A stretch of DNA of 16,528 bases. Origin: Acanthaster planci (Eukaryota > Echinodermata > Asteroidea > Valvatida > Acanthasteridae). Where the stretch lies: assembly GCF_001949145.1 (NCBI RefSeq), contig NW_019091511.1, positions 638,582 to 655,109 of the forward strand. Reading direction: 5' to 3'. The position numbers and the translations under genes were made by a program. The notes beneath the pieces are model-generated. The model was not told where the DNA came from, ran no database searches, and saw nothing but the letters and a program-made list of their open reading frames with translations. Positions 8,608-16,528 of the stretch are shown here, in pieces (the first letter of the stretch is position 1; the number at the start of each line of letters is the position of its first letter).

Positions 8608-8777
8608 AATCTTTCTGTACTGAAAATAGAAAGGGGAGAAGTCTAATTTACATAACTGTCCTCTTTGTTTTGTTCATCTGTCTATCAGCTGTCTGTATGT
8701 TTGTCAATTTATCTGTCCGTTGGTCCTATGTCTCTCCTTCCCCTTTCTTTCTCAGTCATTTTCTCTCAGATGTGAAT

Positions 8778-10195
8778 TTTTTTCTCCATATCTTTCTGAT
8801 CCTTCACAGCCCTCTGAGAATCGGCAAACAGGATCCCCACTCATATTGTCTTGCCATTTTTTTCATTTTGCATGTTTTTAATGACTTTTGTGCATTCATT
8901 TCAGCCAGAGCAAGCTGCTGTTTGGTCGTTGCTTTCAGGATAATCAACCTTTCCCGGTTTCTTGATGATGGCCATTGTTGTTTAAGTGATTGTACTGTGA
9001 TCTCTTGCTGCAGCCTTCTTGGTAAAACGTGAGTGATTCTTTGTGACTGGTCATCCCAAAGGTATGACTCACTGATTGTATCTCCTGTGACCTCAACCCC
9101 TCATGTCCTATAGGCCTAGCACATTAAGACCTACCCCACTCACTGTCTTACGATATAGCATGTGTAAACAAAGTGTGACATTATTATGTCTATTTGATGG
9201 TCATCTGGGGGGTAGATAAATTTATTTTGTGCCCTATACTGGGTGACACATAGGGAGCCATAACATAACTCAAACAGTCCCAAATCCTCAGATTTCAATA
9301 TGATTTCACATACACCTTTGGAGGTTACGGTTGACTGTTTATAACTTTGGACTGTTTTCTGCACAGACTGTGATCTGTATTGGCCTTTAGTTGGACTGAG
9401 AGAGAACACTGTTTCCTTGGCATCAGAGGTTCCTTTGATACTAACTGCGCATCACTGGTTCATAAGCGACTAGGACATGCAAGCAGCCCCATCACTACCA
9501 ACAAAATATGTACTCCCAACCAGCACGGCCCTCTTCAATCAATTAGGTTGTGCCTCTACTTAAGACAGATAGCATTTTGGGATGACAGTTGAAACCTTAA
9601 TTAGAAGAGGTTGTTTGGCTGAAAAAAGGTGGGATTTTTAAAATACAGTCCCAGATCAACACTCCTTGTTTTGTGGGCTTGCATCTGTAGATTGTTCAAA
9701 CTAGACCTTAAGAACTACAACAAATAGAGGGATGTAATTTGTTAAATCACTGCTTACAGGCTTGAGGAAAAGACTTTTTGGGAAGTGTATATAAGGTGTT
9801 TGGAAGAATAAAATGTACTTGGCTAACCAAGCACAATTGAAGAGAAATGAAAAGTGACAACTAAGAAGATAAAGAGATTTTTATATGAGAAACTCCAATG
9901 ATGTGGGCTTGTATATTATTTGGCCCTGATGTTTGTTCATTTGACACTGATTTCAACGATGCTTCAATTACTGCTGTAAGGTGCAACCTATATTTTGAAA
10001 TGGTGGCCTCGACGAGTGTGTAGTAATACATATTGGAATTCAAACATGGTTTGTTTAGTTTCCCTAGTTTCAGTAGTTTGACAGAGAGACAAGCGCAAGC
10101 TAGTCCCTGGAGACAGTTCTCTAACAAATTAGAGATATCTTATCGCCAGTGACACTACTCAACAGGTATGGAAACAGTCTACTTCATATTCTGAT
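8778..10195. repeat. Segmental tandem duplication, copy 1
   Basis: This segment is a diverged direct copy of 11063-12262. The best block (8956-9090 against 11226-11362) is about 80% identical by hand count. Colinear matches continue through CTGCACA-GACTGTGAT (about 9360), CTGCTTACAGGCTTGAG (about 9751), TTTGGCCCTGATGTTTGTT (about 9919) and AGAGACAAG...GGAGACAG (about 10085). The offset between copies is about 2270 bp at the left and about 2056 bp at the right, because copy 1 has about 150-200 bp extra around 9415-9570. Neither LTR ends (TG...CA) nor inverted ends were found, so an ancient tandem duplication fits better than an LTR element. Confidence 0.75.
8815..9092 (-). pseudogene. Broken minus-strand counterpart of the 10915-11402 exon
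   Basis: Reading copy 1 on the minus strand gives TGDTISESYLWDDQ, matching TGDSISELYLWNDQ in copy 2. A 1-base length difference then shifts the frame. The matching frame resumes as HSRFTKKAAARDHST (copy 2: HSPFTQKATARDQST) and then hits TAA, later TGA twice. The unshifted frame stays open for about 95 codons but does not match copy 2 after the shift. The acceptor seen in copy 2 is not preserved here. If the copy 2 frame is a real exon, this is its pseudogene; otherwise both are non-coding. Confidence 0.3.
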
Positions 10196-10199
10196 ATTA

Positions 10200-10900
10200 C
10201 TCCATTGTAATTGTAATAATGATGTACCTGGTTGTTTTTTAAATATTGACCTTGGGTTTTGCGTTATAAACTTTTCAACTAATGAAAATCTCCGGCCTTT
10301 GGGGCTGGGTTGAATTTAACTGAAATTTGACCAAAAAAATGGAGGATGGAATTATTTGGTGTGGTTGCAACATTTGTGCCAAAGTGAACAGAAACAAGAC
10401 AGAAGCTGCATCCACAGGTTGGTAGCAGTACAGTGAATGAGGAGTGTACTGAAATGTAATGTCCTCATTCTTGGGTCCAAACTTGAGTGGACACATTCCA
10501 CAGGCGTCGTTAAAAAAATCTGGACTCTTATTTTATTTTATCATTACTTATTATGATTACTCATTGAAGCAATCCCTGTGTCAATTATATTAAAATCTCA
10601 ATGCAATGGCTTGTAATTACAATATGGCATGCTAGCCAACATTCACAGATGGTTGCTTGTGGCTTCAGTTGGTACAATTCACTCTTGGCACGCTGTTGCC
10701 TTAGGCATGCAGAGTCTCGATCTCGATCTCTACAAAACCGGTTCAGTGATTCCCAGGTATGTTGCTGGGTAATTCTGTGCATGCTGCATCAGATCTTGTA
10801 CCATATGATTGGACAATATTTTAAAGCTACATTGGTACAATTATACAAACTGCCAGATCGAGGCTCTGCCTATGGCGGCAGTGTGCGAATAGCAGTGTGA
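10200..10900. other. Spacer between duplication copies; no firm gene
   Basis: This unique stretch separates the copies. It contains AATAAA on the minus strand (TTTATT at 10532-10537), about 380 bp beyond the stop of the minus-strand exon candidate. On the plus strand, a possible 108-bp segment (10649-10756) is followed by a good donor CAG|GTATGT, but its acceptor has almost no polypyrimidine tract. A short TCTCGATCTCGATCTC repeat lies at about 10711-10730. Confidence 0.4.
10532..10537 (-). terminator. Possible polyadenylation signal on the minus strand
   Basis: TTTATT on the plus strand reads AATAAA on the minus strand. It lies downstream of the stop at 10915-10917 of the minus-strand exon candidate, giving a 3' UTR of about 380 bases. 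The hexamer is frequent in AT-rich DNA, so it supports the gene model only weakly. Confidence 0.25.
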
Positions 10901-10914
10901 GTCCAGAGTTTCTT

Positions 10915-11402
10915 TTATGATGCCCTTGACACAGGCTGGCTTCTATCATACACACCAAGGTATGATTTAAGCCATATCGACCATAATTCTTTGATGTTGA
11001 TTTCAATCACATTTATCTGGAACCACATGCCTGGAAGAAGGTCACTCGGGAAGAGCTTATAACTTTGTTTTTCTCCACCTTTGTCAATCCTCCACCACCC
11101 TCTCAGAATCAGTGAATCCAGGCTAATATACTCATGCTGTATTGTCATTTCTTCCTTTTGCATGTTTTTAATGACTGTGGTGTGTGTCCATTTCAGCCAG
11201 AGCACAAGCATCATCCTGTACATCCAGTTTCTTGATGTTTCTTGCTTGTAGTTGAGGTGATTGGTACTTTGATCTCTTGCTGTTGCCTTCTGGGTAAAAG
11301 GTGAGTGGGTCCATCGTTGTTGGTCATTCCAAAGGTATAATTCACTGATTGAGTCTCCTGTGAACTTATTCCATACTTTTTTGTAATGCCTGATATATGG
11401 AC
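10915..11402 (-). CDS. Terminal coding exon candidate on minus strand, unknown protein
   Basis: The longest exon-like open frame found in the window. On the minus strand, an acceptor (ATCATTATGTTTCAG) precedes base 11402. The frame takes two bases, then runs 161 codons to TAA at 10917-10915. The in-frame stop just upstream of the acceptor supports an exon boundary there. Recognisable segments are YIRHYKKVWNKFTGDSISE, YLWNDQQRWTHSPF, NWMYRMMLVLWLKW and LLPGMWFQINVIEINIKELW. It is strikingly rich in Trp, with hydrophobic patches but no certain membrane helix. The first ATG in frame is at 11223, but the similarity to copy 1 begins upstream of it, favouring an exon entering from upstream. I know no family with this pattern. 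By a rough estimate (stop frequency 0.063 per codon), such an ORF is unlikely but not impossible by chance in a window this size. Confidence 0.38.
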
Positions 11403-12262
11403 CTGAAACATAATGATGTCAAGCTATTATTTTCTACTTGGACAATATTGCTTCACCTCACTGCCTTAGGAAACGCTGCTAGCTGCACATGTAAACTGAG
11501 CATGATGTCATTATGTTACAGGTCTCTTCTCTTTACAAAAGTTGGCAGGGACGGAGATCTTTCTTGATGGATAAATGTAATTTGCACCTAAATCTGGTTA
11601 ACATACCTGTGTATGGGGAGCCATCATTTAATACCATTGTTAAATTTGGGAATGGTTTCTGCACAAACTATGATTCCTTGTATAGCAATTGGGAATGGCA
11701 GGTAAAACGTGAAATATCAGAGAGTGTTTGGCCAAACCCCTCAGGTGTATGAAAAATCATATTGTAATCGGGGATTTGGGACTGCCTTAATTAAGAACTA
11801 TATTTTTACTTTCTGGGGCTGCTAAATGAGCCCAAGAAAGTTGAGGGGTGTCAATTATAAAATGGCTGCTTCCAGGCTTGAGAAATATGACTTTTCAGGA
11901 GTTGTGTTTGCTGACCAACCAACAATTGAAGAAAGTTGAAACAGAGGCTAATACGAAAATGACAGTTTCGTATTAAGGCATCCCAGTGATGTCTAGTTGT
12001 ATGTTATTCGGCCCTGATCTTTGTTGACTTGACTCTGTTTTCAATGTTGCCTAAATTGTTTTGGTGGCTCCTCAGTGAGTAGTCACACAGGCTGTGATAG
12101 AAACATAGTTTCTTTGCTCTGTTAGTTGTAGCATTGATGAAGAGACAAGGCCAGACCCTTGGGAGACAGTTTTCTGGATTTTAACACATCACAGGCAACT
12201 GGTGCATTACTGACAACACAACCTGCTTGGTAAGCACTTTATATCATGTTCTGAATTTAGCC
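11063..12262. repeat. Segmental tandem duplication, copy 2
   Basis: Direct counterpart of 8778-10195. The two copies share, in the same order, GCATGTTTTTAATGACT (about 11160), CATTTCAGCCAGAGCA (about 11190), TTGATCTCTTGCTG (about 11269), CCAAAGGTAT (about 11330), TTTCTGCACA (about 11657), CAGGCTTGAG (about 11873), GGCCCTGATCTTTGTT (about 12011) and GGGAGACAG (about 12161). Divergence is substantial, so the event is old. A 27-bp hairpin (TAATACGAAA at 11949-11958, TTTCGTATTA at 11966-11975) is present only in this copy. Confidence 0.75.
11949..11975. repeat. Perfect 10-bp stem, 7-base loop hairpin
   Basis: TAATACGAAA pairs exactly with TTTCGTATTA across ATGACAG. It has no counterpart at the matching place in duplication copy 1, so it arose or was inserted after the duplication. 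There is no U-run beyond it, and no function is evident. Confidence 0.6.
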
Positions 12263-12351
12263 TAATAATGAAAGGCATGTTCCAGATTTGGAAAAAGGAG
12301 CTGTACGTAATTTTGTATACATGTACGGTTGCGAGGTAAAATCTGGAGCAT

Positions 12352-12569
12352 GGCTTATCAGGCTCCACTCTTGAGGATGACGAGAGCATGCTGGTTGAAA
12401 CGTCAAGTACACACTCTACGGTTCCTATCGGAACCATACCTCTTCCAAGGGAGATCCATCCACATGATGTAACCACAAGCCCTGTTTTTAGTCCCCACCA
12501 TGTAAAGCTTCAAGTCTTGTCTAATGAAGGTGAATACTTAGGGCAGTTATGCTTCCTGGTTTCCCATTT
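12352..12569 (+). CDS. Exon candidate ending at a consensus donor, unknown protein
   Basis: An open frame runs from about 12352 to a perfect 5' splice site, CATTT|GTAAGT (GT at 12570-12571); unspliced, it would hit TAA at 12571-12573. It reads STLEDDESMLVETSSTHSTV, then PIGTIPLPREIHPHDVTTSP and VKLQVLSNEGEYLGQLCFLV. The first part is acidic and Ser/Thr-rich like a linker, and the end could be beta-strands of an Ig/IPT-like or similar domain, though I cannot name it. Internal acceptors are weak: the best AG is at 12359-12360 (GGCTTATCAG) with little polypyrimidine. An ATG is at 12388. An overlapping minus-strand frame (12207-12476) is less protein-like in composition. Confidence 0.35.
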
Positions 12570-12574
12570 GTAAG

Positions 12575-13420
12575 TTGGTCTTGTAATTGGATGGTTTTGC
12601 AGCAAAGTTGGCTCTATATAAGGCCTAATCCTAATTAAGCATTTGTCTTTGACGGTAGGGTTGGTGAAAATCAACTGATTTTGTTTTCATTTTGTTGTAC
12701 ATCTCCACTGAAGATATTCCCAATTTAATGTAAATGTAAAAGAACTAGACAAAAATGAAGGGAAAAGCTTGGGTCAGTTGTTGTGGTTGCTAGTAATCTT
12801 CTCCTTCTTGTACATGTTAGTCGATCTGTTTCAGTTCTAAATTTGGTCTCTATATATGAGGTTGAATAGTCTCCAAATGGTTGAAAATTCTGACCTAGGC
12901 TAATTGTGATGGGTATCATCTCTTGTACTTTGGAGAATGTTTCATTTCCATATTTCCAAGCGTAAGAAAATGATCCGCAAAATGAAGGCCATGCTATAAA
13001 AAGAATTTTCTTACTCCTTTTTTAGTCTTGTGAATTTACTCATTTAAAAAAGTATACAGTTTTACTTAAGTCCTCTGTGCCCTCCTTTTGAAGTGATTTT
13101 ATTGGCTTGTTGATAATTTTGTCTTTCTGTCACTTGTTATCTGTCTCATGCCATCTCTTAAATCATGTTATCCTAATTAAAAATTTGTTTGAGACTTTTT
13201 TACGCCTGAACTACCACAATTACGGCCAAGATTTGGACTCTAACATTGTGCCTATCTGTTCTACTTGTTAGTCTTCTGCTGCTGGTTGAACAGTGATATG
13301 CTCCATGCTGTGACATGCTCAACCTCTCTCATCGTTTTCTTATCTTGTCTGTCCTGGAATAGCATGAGCAAATTCTGGGTGCAATATCTGTTGTAAAAGT
13401 ACACTGACCATTTTTAGGGG
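12575..13420. other. No gene seen
   Basis: T-rich sequence of intronic character. TATATAA near 12613-12619 is a lone TATA-like match. No exon, RNA gene or repeat was recognised before the LINE relic that begins near 13480. Confidence 0.5.
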
Positions 13421-13479
13421 CAATAAAAGTAACAACAGCACGATTTTGATTTCCTCAACAAAACAGAACTGGTAATTTG

Positions 13480-14650
13480 CAACTGTTGCAGTGACCGTTT
13501 GTCTTGTGGTGGCAGCAAAAGGTTTTGTTGAAAAGGTTCCTATTTTGCATGGCTTTTCTATACCATCTGGTGTACCTCAAGGAAGTGTCTTTAGCCCAAT
13601 CCAGTTCTTATGTATACCGACGACTTTCCTTATCACATCGTGTCAGCTAGCACTTTATTTGGTAACAATGCTCTTGTGTATAGGCCAACATAATGTCAGT
13701 TTGATGACCTTCAAGGTATTCATGGCTTCCAAAGATGTTGTCATGCTAATAAAATGCATCTCAGTACATTACTAAGGAAACCAAAGGTTTGCATATAGGA
13801 TGGTTAAAGAAAATAGTGGACCTGAATTTTACCTTAGTTAACATGTAGTTTGAAGCTGATAATGAGTACAAAATTTCTCGGGAAAATCTTGTTATGTCAC
13901 TACCAAATCAAACAGACTTATTATGTTTTGCTTTCATCTTGCAAGTCTCTGGTGTTGACTTTTCTGGAATACAAGTAGCCTATCTGGTACCTTCACAACA
14001 GAAACCTTATATATTGACAAGTTAGAACAAAATTCATGTTGAGCAACCAGAATAATTCTCTAGTGAAGAAGATTTAAAATGGATTACATGGATTGGTTGC
14101 ATATGTACATTGAATTTGTCTTTGCGTGAATCTAAAAGCGTCCATCTTTTGCTTACATTTTTGTTTAGAGGTCTTCATAGAGCTTTTGACCGTGAAATAG
14201 TCTTAGTGAACAGGTGGTATATTGAAACGATCAGGCTGGACAAACCTTAGGGCACGAATTTAAAAACTTCATCATTTTGCCAATTACATGCTCTTGAAAT
14301 GAACTACATGTACCTGAACGTTTGAGAACTGAAGTGGTTTAAATAACCCTTCCATACCGGATCAACTTACCAAGTACCCACTTGAATTTGAAAGTATATG
14401 AAACTTGACAGAGTACTGATTGAATTTGCAGTGGAGTACCCTTGTAATAAGGTCGTTGGGACTGGCAAGTTGTGGGAGGGGCACTGTGCTGTTTGGTGCA
14501 AGGAAGCACAAAATGGGGGGATTTGAATACCTAGGATTTGCCATGTGGGCCAGATGTGTCAATGGTTTTGCTTTTGTCGGTATTCAACTGTATTTTGTTA
14601 TTTCATGGTGTCTTTCTTTTTTTCGGTTTTTACACAATAAATTTCTTTCA
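13480..14650 (+). mobile_element. Decayed non-LTR retrotransposon (LINE) relic 2, reverse transcriptase and C-terminus
   Basis: A second dead LINE copy in the same orientation as relic 1, covering the half of the RT that relic 1 lacks. RT motif B is plain at 13566-13589 (SGVPQGSV). A frameshift follows, then MYTDDFPYHIVS aligns with the usual INDLP block. Next comes LFGNNALVYRP at about 13655-13687, where LINE RTs have the F-A-D-D active site; here the residues are FGNN (13658-13669). Later pieces in shifting frames match the C-terminal region: LEYK with PIWYLHN at about 13964-14000, DKLEQN at 14016-14033 and ATRIIL at 14043-14060. A T-rich 3' part ends with AATAAA at 14636-14641. Multiple frameshifts and stops make it non-functional. 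The limits, especially the 3' limit, are approximate. Confidence 0.85.
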
Positions 14651-14659
14651 TTGTTTTGA

Positions 14660-15090
14660 GTTACTTGTTGATTGATTGATTTGTTTCTGTAATTAATTTA
14701 ATTTTGTTATTTTAATGTATTTGTATGTCATATTTATCTGATTTTTGCCAACTGAATGTACTTTTTCTTTTCGATTTATTTATTTGCCATTTCTTGAATC
14801 ATATTTTCGTTGTGCTGTGACTTTATTTTGTATATGTGTGCACGTTTATGTAAAACCTGGAACTTCAGAAATGAAAGTCTTACGGGTGACAGTTATTGGA
14901 TGAACTGTTTCCTCTCCGGGCATTGGTAATGTTTGTGTTTGTGATTTCAGTGTATTATATGTCATGTGTTTTGTTTAATGTTGTTTCTGTTCTTTTTCAT
15001 GAAAAATGCCAAATAAATGAAATTGTTTCCCTCATTGTACACACGTTAGTTGGTCTCTTTTGGTGGAAGAGTTTTTATCTCGGAGGTTAA
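14660..15090. other. T-rich non-coding stretch with GATT microsatellite
   Basis: TTGATTGATTGATTT occurs at 14668-14682. The rest is T-rich with no supported exon. A GTGATTTCAG acceptor-like site lies near 14940-14950, but no coding frame of note follows beyond an unrecognised hydrophobic 64-codon ORF (14896-15090). Confidence 0.45.
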
Positions 15091-15102
15091 GTTAGTTGAC
15101 AA

Positions 15103-15583
15103 ATGGTCCGAATGTTCGAGGTTGGCGTGACTGGACAAGAATGCACATTTCACTATCCACTGGAGATCATTTTATTTCGATATTTGGAAACATTAAACAA
15201 AAAGGCCTCGTATTTTTGGGGGTTTTGCATGCTACACACGTCAAATGCCCGCCCCGTTGTCTTTATATCCGATATTAAATTGTCAAGAGATGGGCTGATC
15301 CTGGAGTCTTTGGAAAGGTTTTATGTTTGTTATCCAAAAAGAAAATTTCATGACATTTTGCAACAGAACAGAAATGGGGGTCAGAGTTTTCCTTAGACAT
15401 GCTTCCTATTTCGTTCGTTTTCGCTTTGTCCACACGGTAGTCGGTCTGCGTCTGCCGCTGCATGTCTCTATAGCCGAGTTTACAGTAAATATTCTGAAAC
15501 GGTCAAAATGGGCTGATCTTGATATTTTCGGAGACGGTAAATATTTCTCTGTCCACAGATGTAATTTTCCTGTCCATGTTTAA
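15103..15583 (+). other. Two overlapping unidentified plus-strand ORFs
   Basis: Frames at 15103-15396 (97 codons, starts MVRMFEVGVTGQECTFHY) and 15323-15583 (86 codons, contains LPLHVSIAEFTVNILKRSKW) overlap by 74 bases. They could be one coding stretch broken by a frameshift, a retroelement fragment, or chance. Codon composition is plausible, but no motif is recognised. A CTGTCCACAG acceptor-like site lies near 15550-15559. They border the repeat array that begins at 15604. Confidence 0.2.
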
Positions 15584-15603
15584 GCTGAAGCTTTGGAAAT
15601 ACC

Positions 15604-16528
15604 TGCGAAAGAAGGCTAGAGTTGTCCCACTGCTCTTTGTTCACACCTTACCGAGACACCTCAGCCCACAGTGTGACCCCACTATTTTAGCCTAAAAAGT
15701 TTTAAAATGCATGAAATGTGGTAAACATGATAACAACCAAAGGACACATGTTCCTCTATCCATTGACGTAAGTTTCATTTTCATAATAAGCTGAACAAGG
15801 CAAGAGTTCTTGTCTGAGCTAGTGCTTCCTGTGTTTTTGCAATTTGTCCTTTGTTCACACATTACTGGTCTTCCCAGCAGCAAATCCAGCTTTGGCGTTG
15901 GGGGAGGGGTCCAAACTGAATACAGTTTCGGGCTTATTCAGCATGATTTTGGGGAAGAAGAACTTTCAGAAGCGTGACGGTCGTGACGTCCTTGTTTTTA
16001 TGTCGTGGTGTTGGTTTCCTAGGGTATTGGCGCTGATATACTCATTACTCTCTTTCTCACACACCTACGAAGTATTTTTAGTGAACAAAATTCCGTGTGG
16101 CAGGAGCATGCCCCCCCTTGCGTCCACTGGCCGGACTATTGCCTCTTCCTGGGCAGAGAATGGCTCCATTATATTCGAGCATAACAGTTCAGAAATTTGT
16201 CCACATGTGTCATTCATGGCGGCATCTGAAATAGTACTTATTCCTCTATCCATTAGTCGAAGTTTCAGATCCAAATTTGTTATTGTTAGGGAAATACCCA
16301 TCGAAGAAGGCAAGAGTTCATGTCTCACTGCTTGTTATTTTTGTGCAGTTCTCCCTTCGTGCACACTCTACTAATCCTCTTCCTGGGCACATGGCTCAAT
16401 ATTTGAGCATAAAAGTCCTGATGCTTGCTACTTTTGTTCAATTTCCCTTTGCCTCATTTTACCGGTCCTCGATCTTCCCCAGTAAAGATGGCTCCCTATA
16501 CCCGGGCATTAAAGGTCTAAAAGTGCAT
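15604..16528. repeat. Irregular array of related repeat modules, running off the window end
   Basis: Several short modules recur in the same order and orientation. GAAGGCTAGAGTT, CAAGGCAAGAGTTC and GAAGGCAAGAGTTC occur near 15611, 15796 and 16307. CCTCTATCCATT plus AAGTTTCA occurs near 15753 and 16243. CTTTGTTCACAC-type words occur near 15635, 15848 and 16352. CCTCTTCCTGGGCA, ATGGCTC and a GAGCATAA word occur near 16142 and 16376. GCTTGTTA/GCTTGCTA recurs with a 93-bp step at 16330 and 16423. Spacings vary (186, 510 and 93 bp), so modules have been deleted and inserted. A unique insert lies between about 15885 and 16135. The last copy is cut by the window end. Confidence 0.65.

Noticed and set aside
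8908-9031. Plus-strand exon flanked by CATTTCAG and GTGAGT, conserved in both duplication copies (also 11196-11300).
   Set aside because: All three plus frames in copy 2 contain stops, and only one is open in copy 1. The conservation is better explained by the minus-strand frame or by plain duplication.
8589-9032. 147-codon plus-strand ORF.
   Set aside because: Its first half is T-rich, low-complexity hydrophobic text. Its second half lies in duplication copy 1, where all three plus frames of copy 2 are stopped.
10649-10756. 108-bp plus-strand exon (MVACGFSWYNSLLARC...) with CAG|GTATGT donor.
   Set aside because: The acceptor has almost no polypyrimidine tract, two frames are open and no recognised motif supports it. 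A faint RCC1-like look is too weak to claim.
8778-12262. The two duplicated blocks as a pair of LTRs around a short internal region.
   Set aside because: There are no TG...CA ends, primer binding site or polypurine tract. Copies differ greatly in length, and the spacer has no retroviral-type ORF.
15844-16374. 176-codon plus-strand ORF, the longest ATG-started frame in the window.
   Set aside because: Both ends lie inside the repeat modules. The equivalent frame in the earlier module copy has stops, a long minus-strand frame overlaps it, and no motif is recognisable.
1-16528. tRNA, rRNA, CRISPR arrays, bacterial operons or phage genes.
   Set aside because: No A/B-box pairs, cloverleafs, regular spacer-repeat arrays or Shine-Dalgarno-led gene runs were seen. 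The sequence has eukaryotic character throughout.

Overview
The window looks like a piece of a metazoan nuclear genome. It is AT-rich (roughly 60% by eye). It has no dense run of ORFs or operons, the candidate coding pieces are short and bounded by eukaryotic splice signals, and there are at least two decayed non-LTR retrotransposons (LINEs) and several foldback or terminal-inverted-repeat elements. A marine invertebrate such as an echinoderm, hemichordate, amphioxus or similar is my guess. It rests on the style of the repeats and on the GAGGGCGCT and ACATGTAC words, not on a recognised gene. No bacterial, phage, CRISPR or tRNA/rRNA signal was found, and no complete gene could be identified by name.

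Layout. 1-520: no gene. 525-1650: plus-strand LINE relic, with the N-terminal half of a reverse transcriptase, an internal deletion, the extreme C-terminus and a T-rich 3' end. 1650-2290: no convincing gene, but a TATA-like box. 2298-2484: a perfectly symmetric 187-bp palindrome. 3175-3480: a broken cysteine-rich reading frame on the minus strand. 3877-4047: a small inverted-repeat element. 4248-4407: a plus-strand exon candidate with very good splice sites, possibly continuing at 4562-4599. 4600-5880: nothing recognised. 5888-6190: transposon-like debris. 6232-6438: a small ORF. 6441-6560: nested inverted repeats. 7393-7631: a MITE with 42-bp terminal inverted repeats. 7731-7857: a CpG-rich promoter/first-exon candidate. 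8430-8607: a plus-strand exon candidate with a strong acceptor.

8.78-12.26 kb holds the largest-scale structure: an old, diverged direct duplication (copy 1 about 8778-10195, copy 2 about 11063-12262). On the minus strand, copy 2 carries a 488-bp open exon-like frame that ends in a stop. The matching part of copy 1 is broken by a frameshift and stops, so this may be a gene 3' end beside its pseudogene. 12352-12569 is another plus-strand exon candidate. 13480-14650 is a second plus-strand LINE relic in which both catalytic aspartates of the RT active-site motif read as asparagine. 15604-16528 is an irregular array of related repeat modules running off the window end.

The plus-strand exon candidates (4.2, 8.4 and 12.4 kb) and the promoter candidate (7.8 kb) could belong to one or several genes with long introns, but nothing in the sequence proves they are joined. 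I found no clear new biological system. The most informative items are the tandem duplication with its intact and broken frames, the symmetric palindrome and the MITE.
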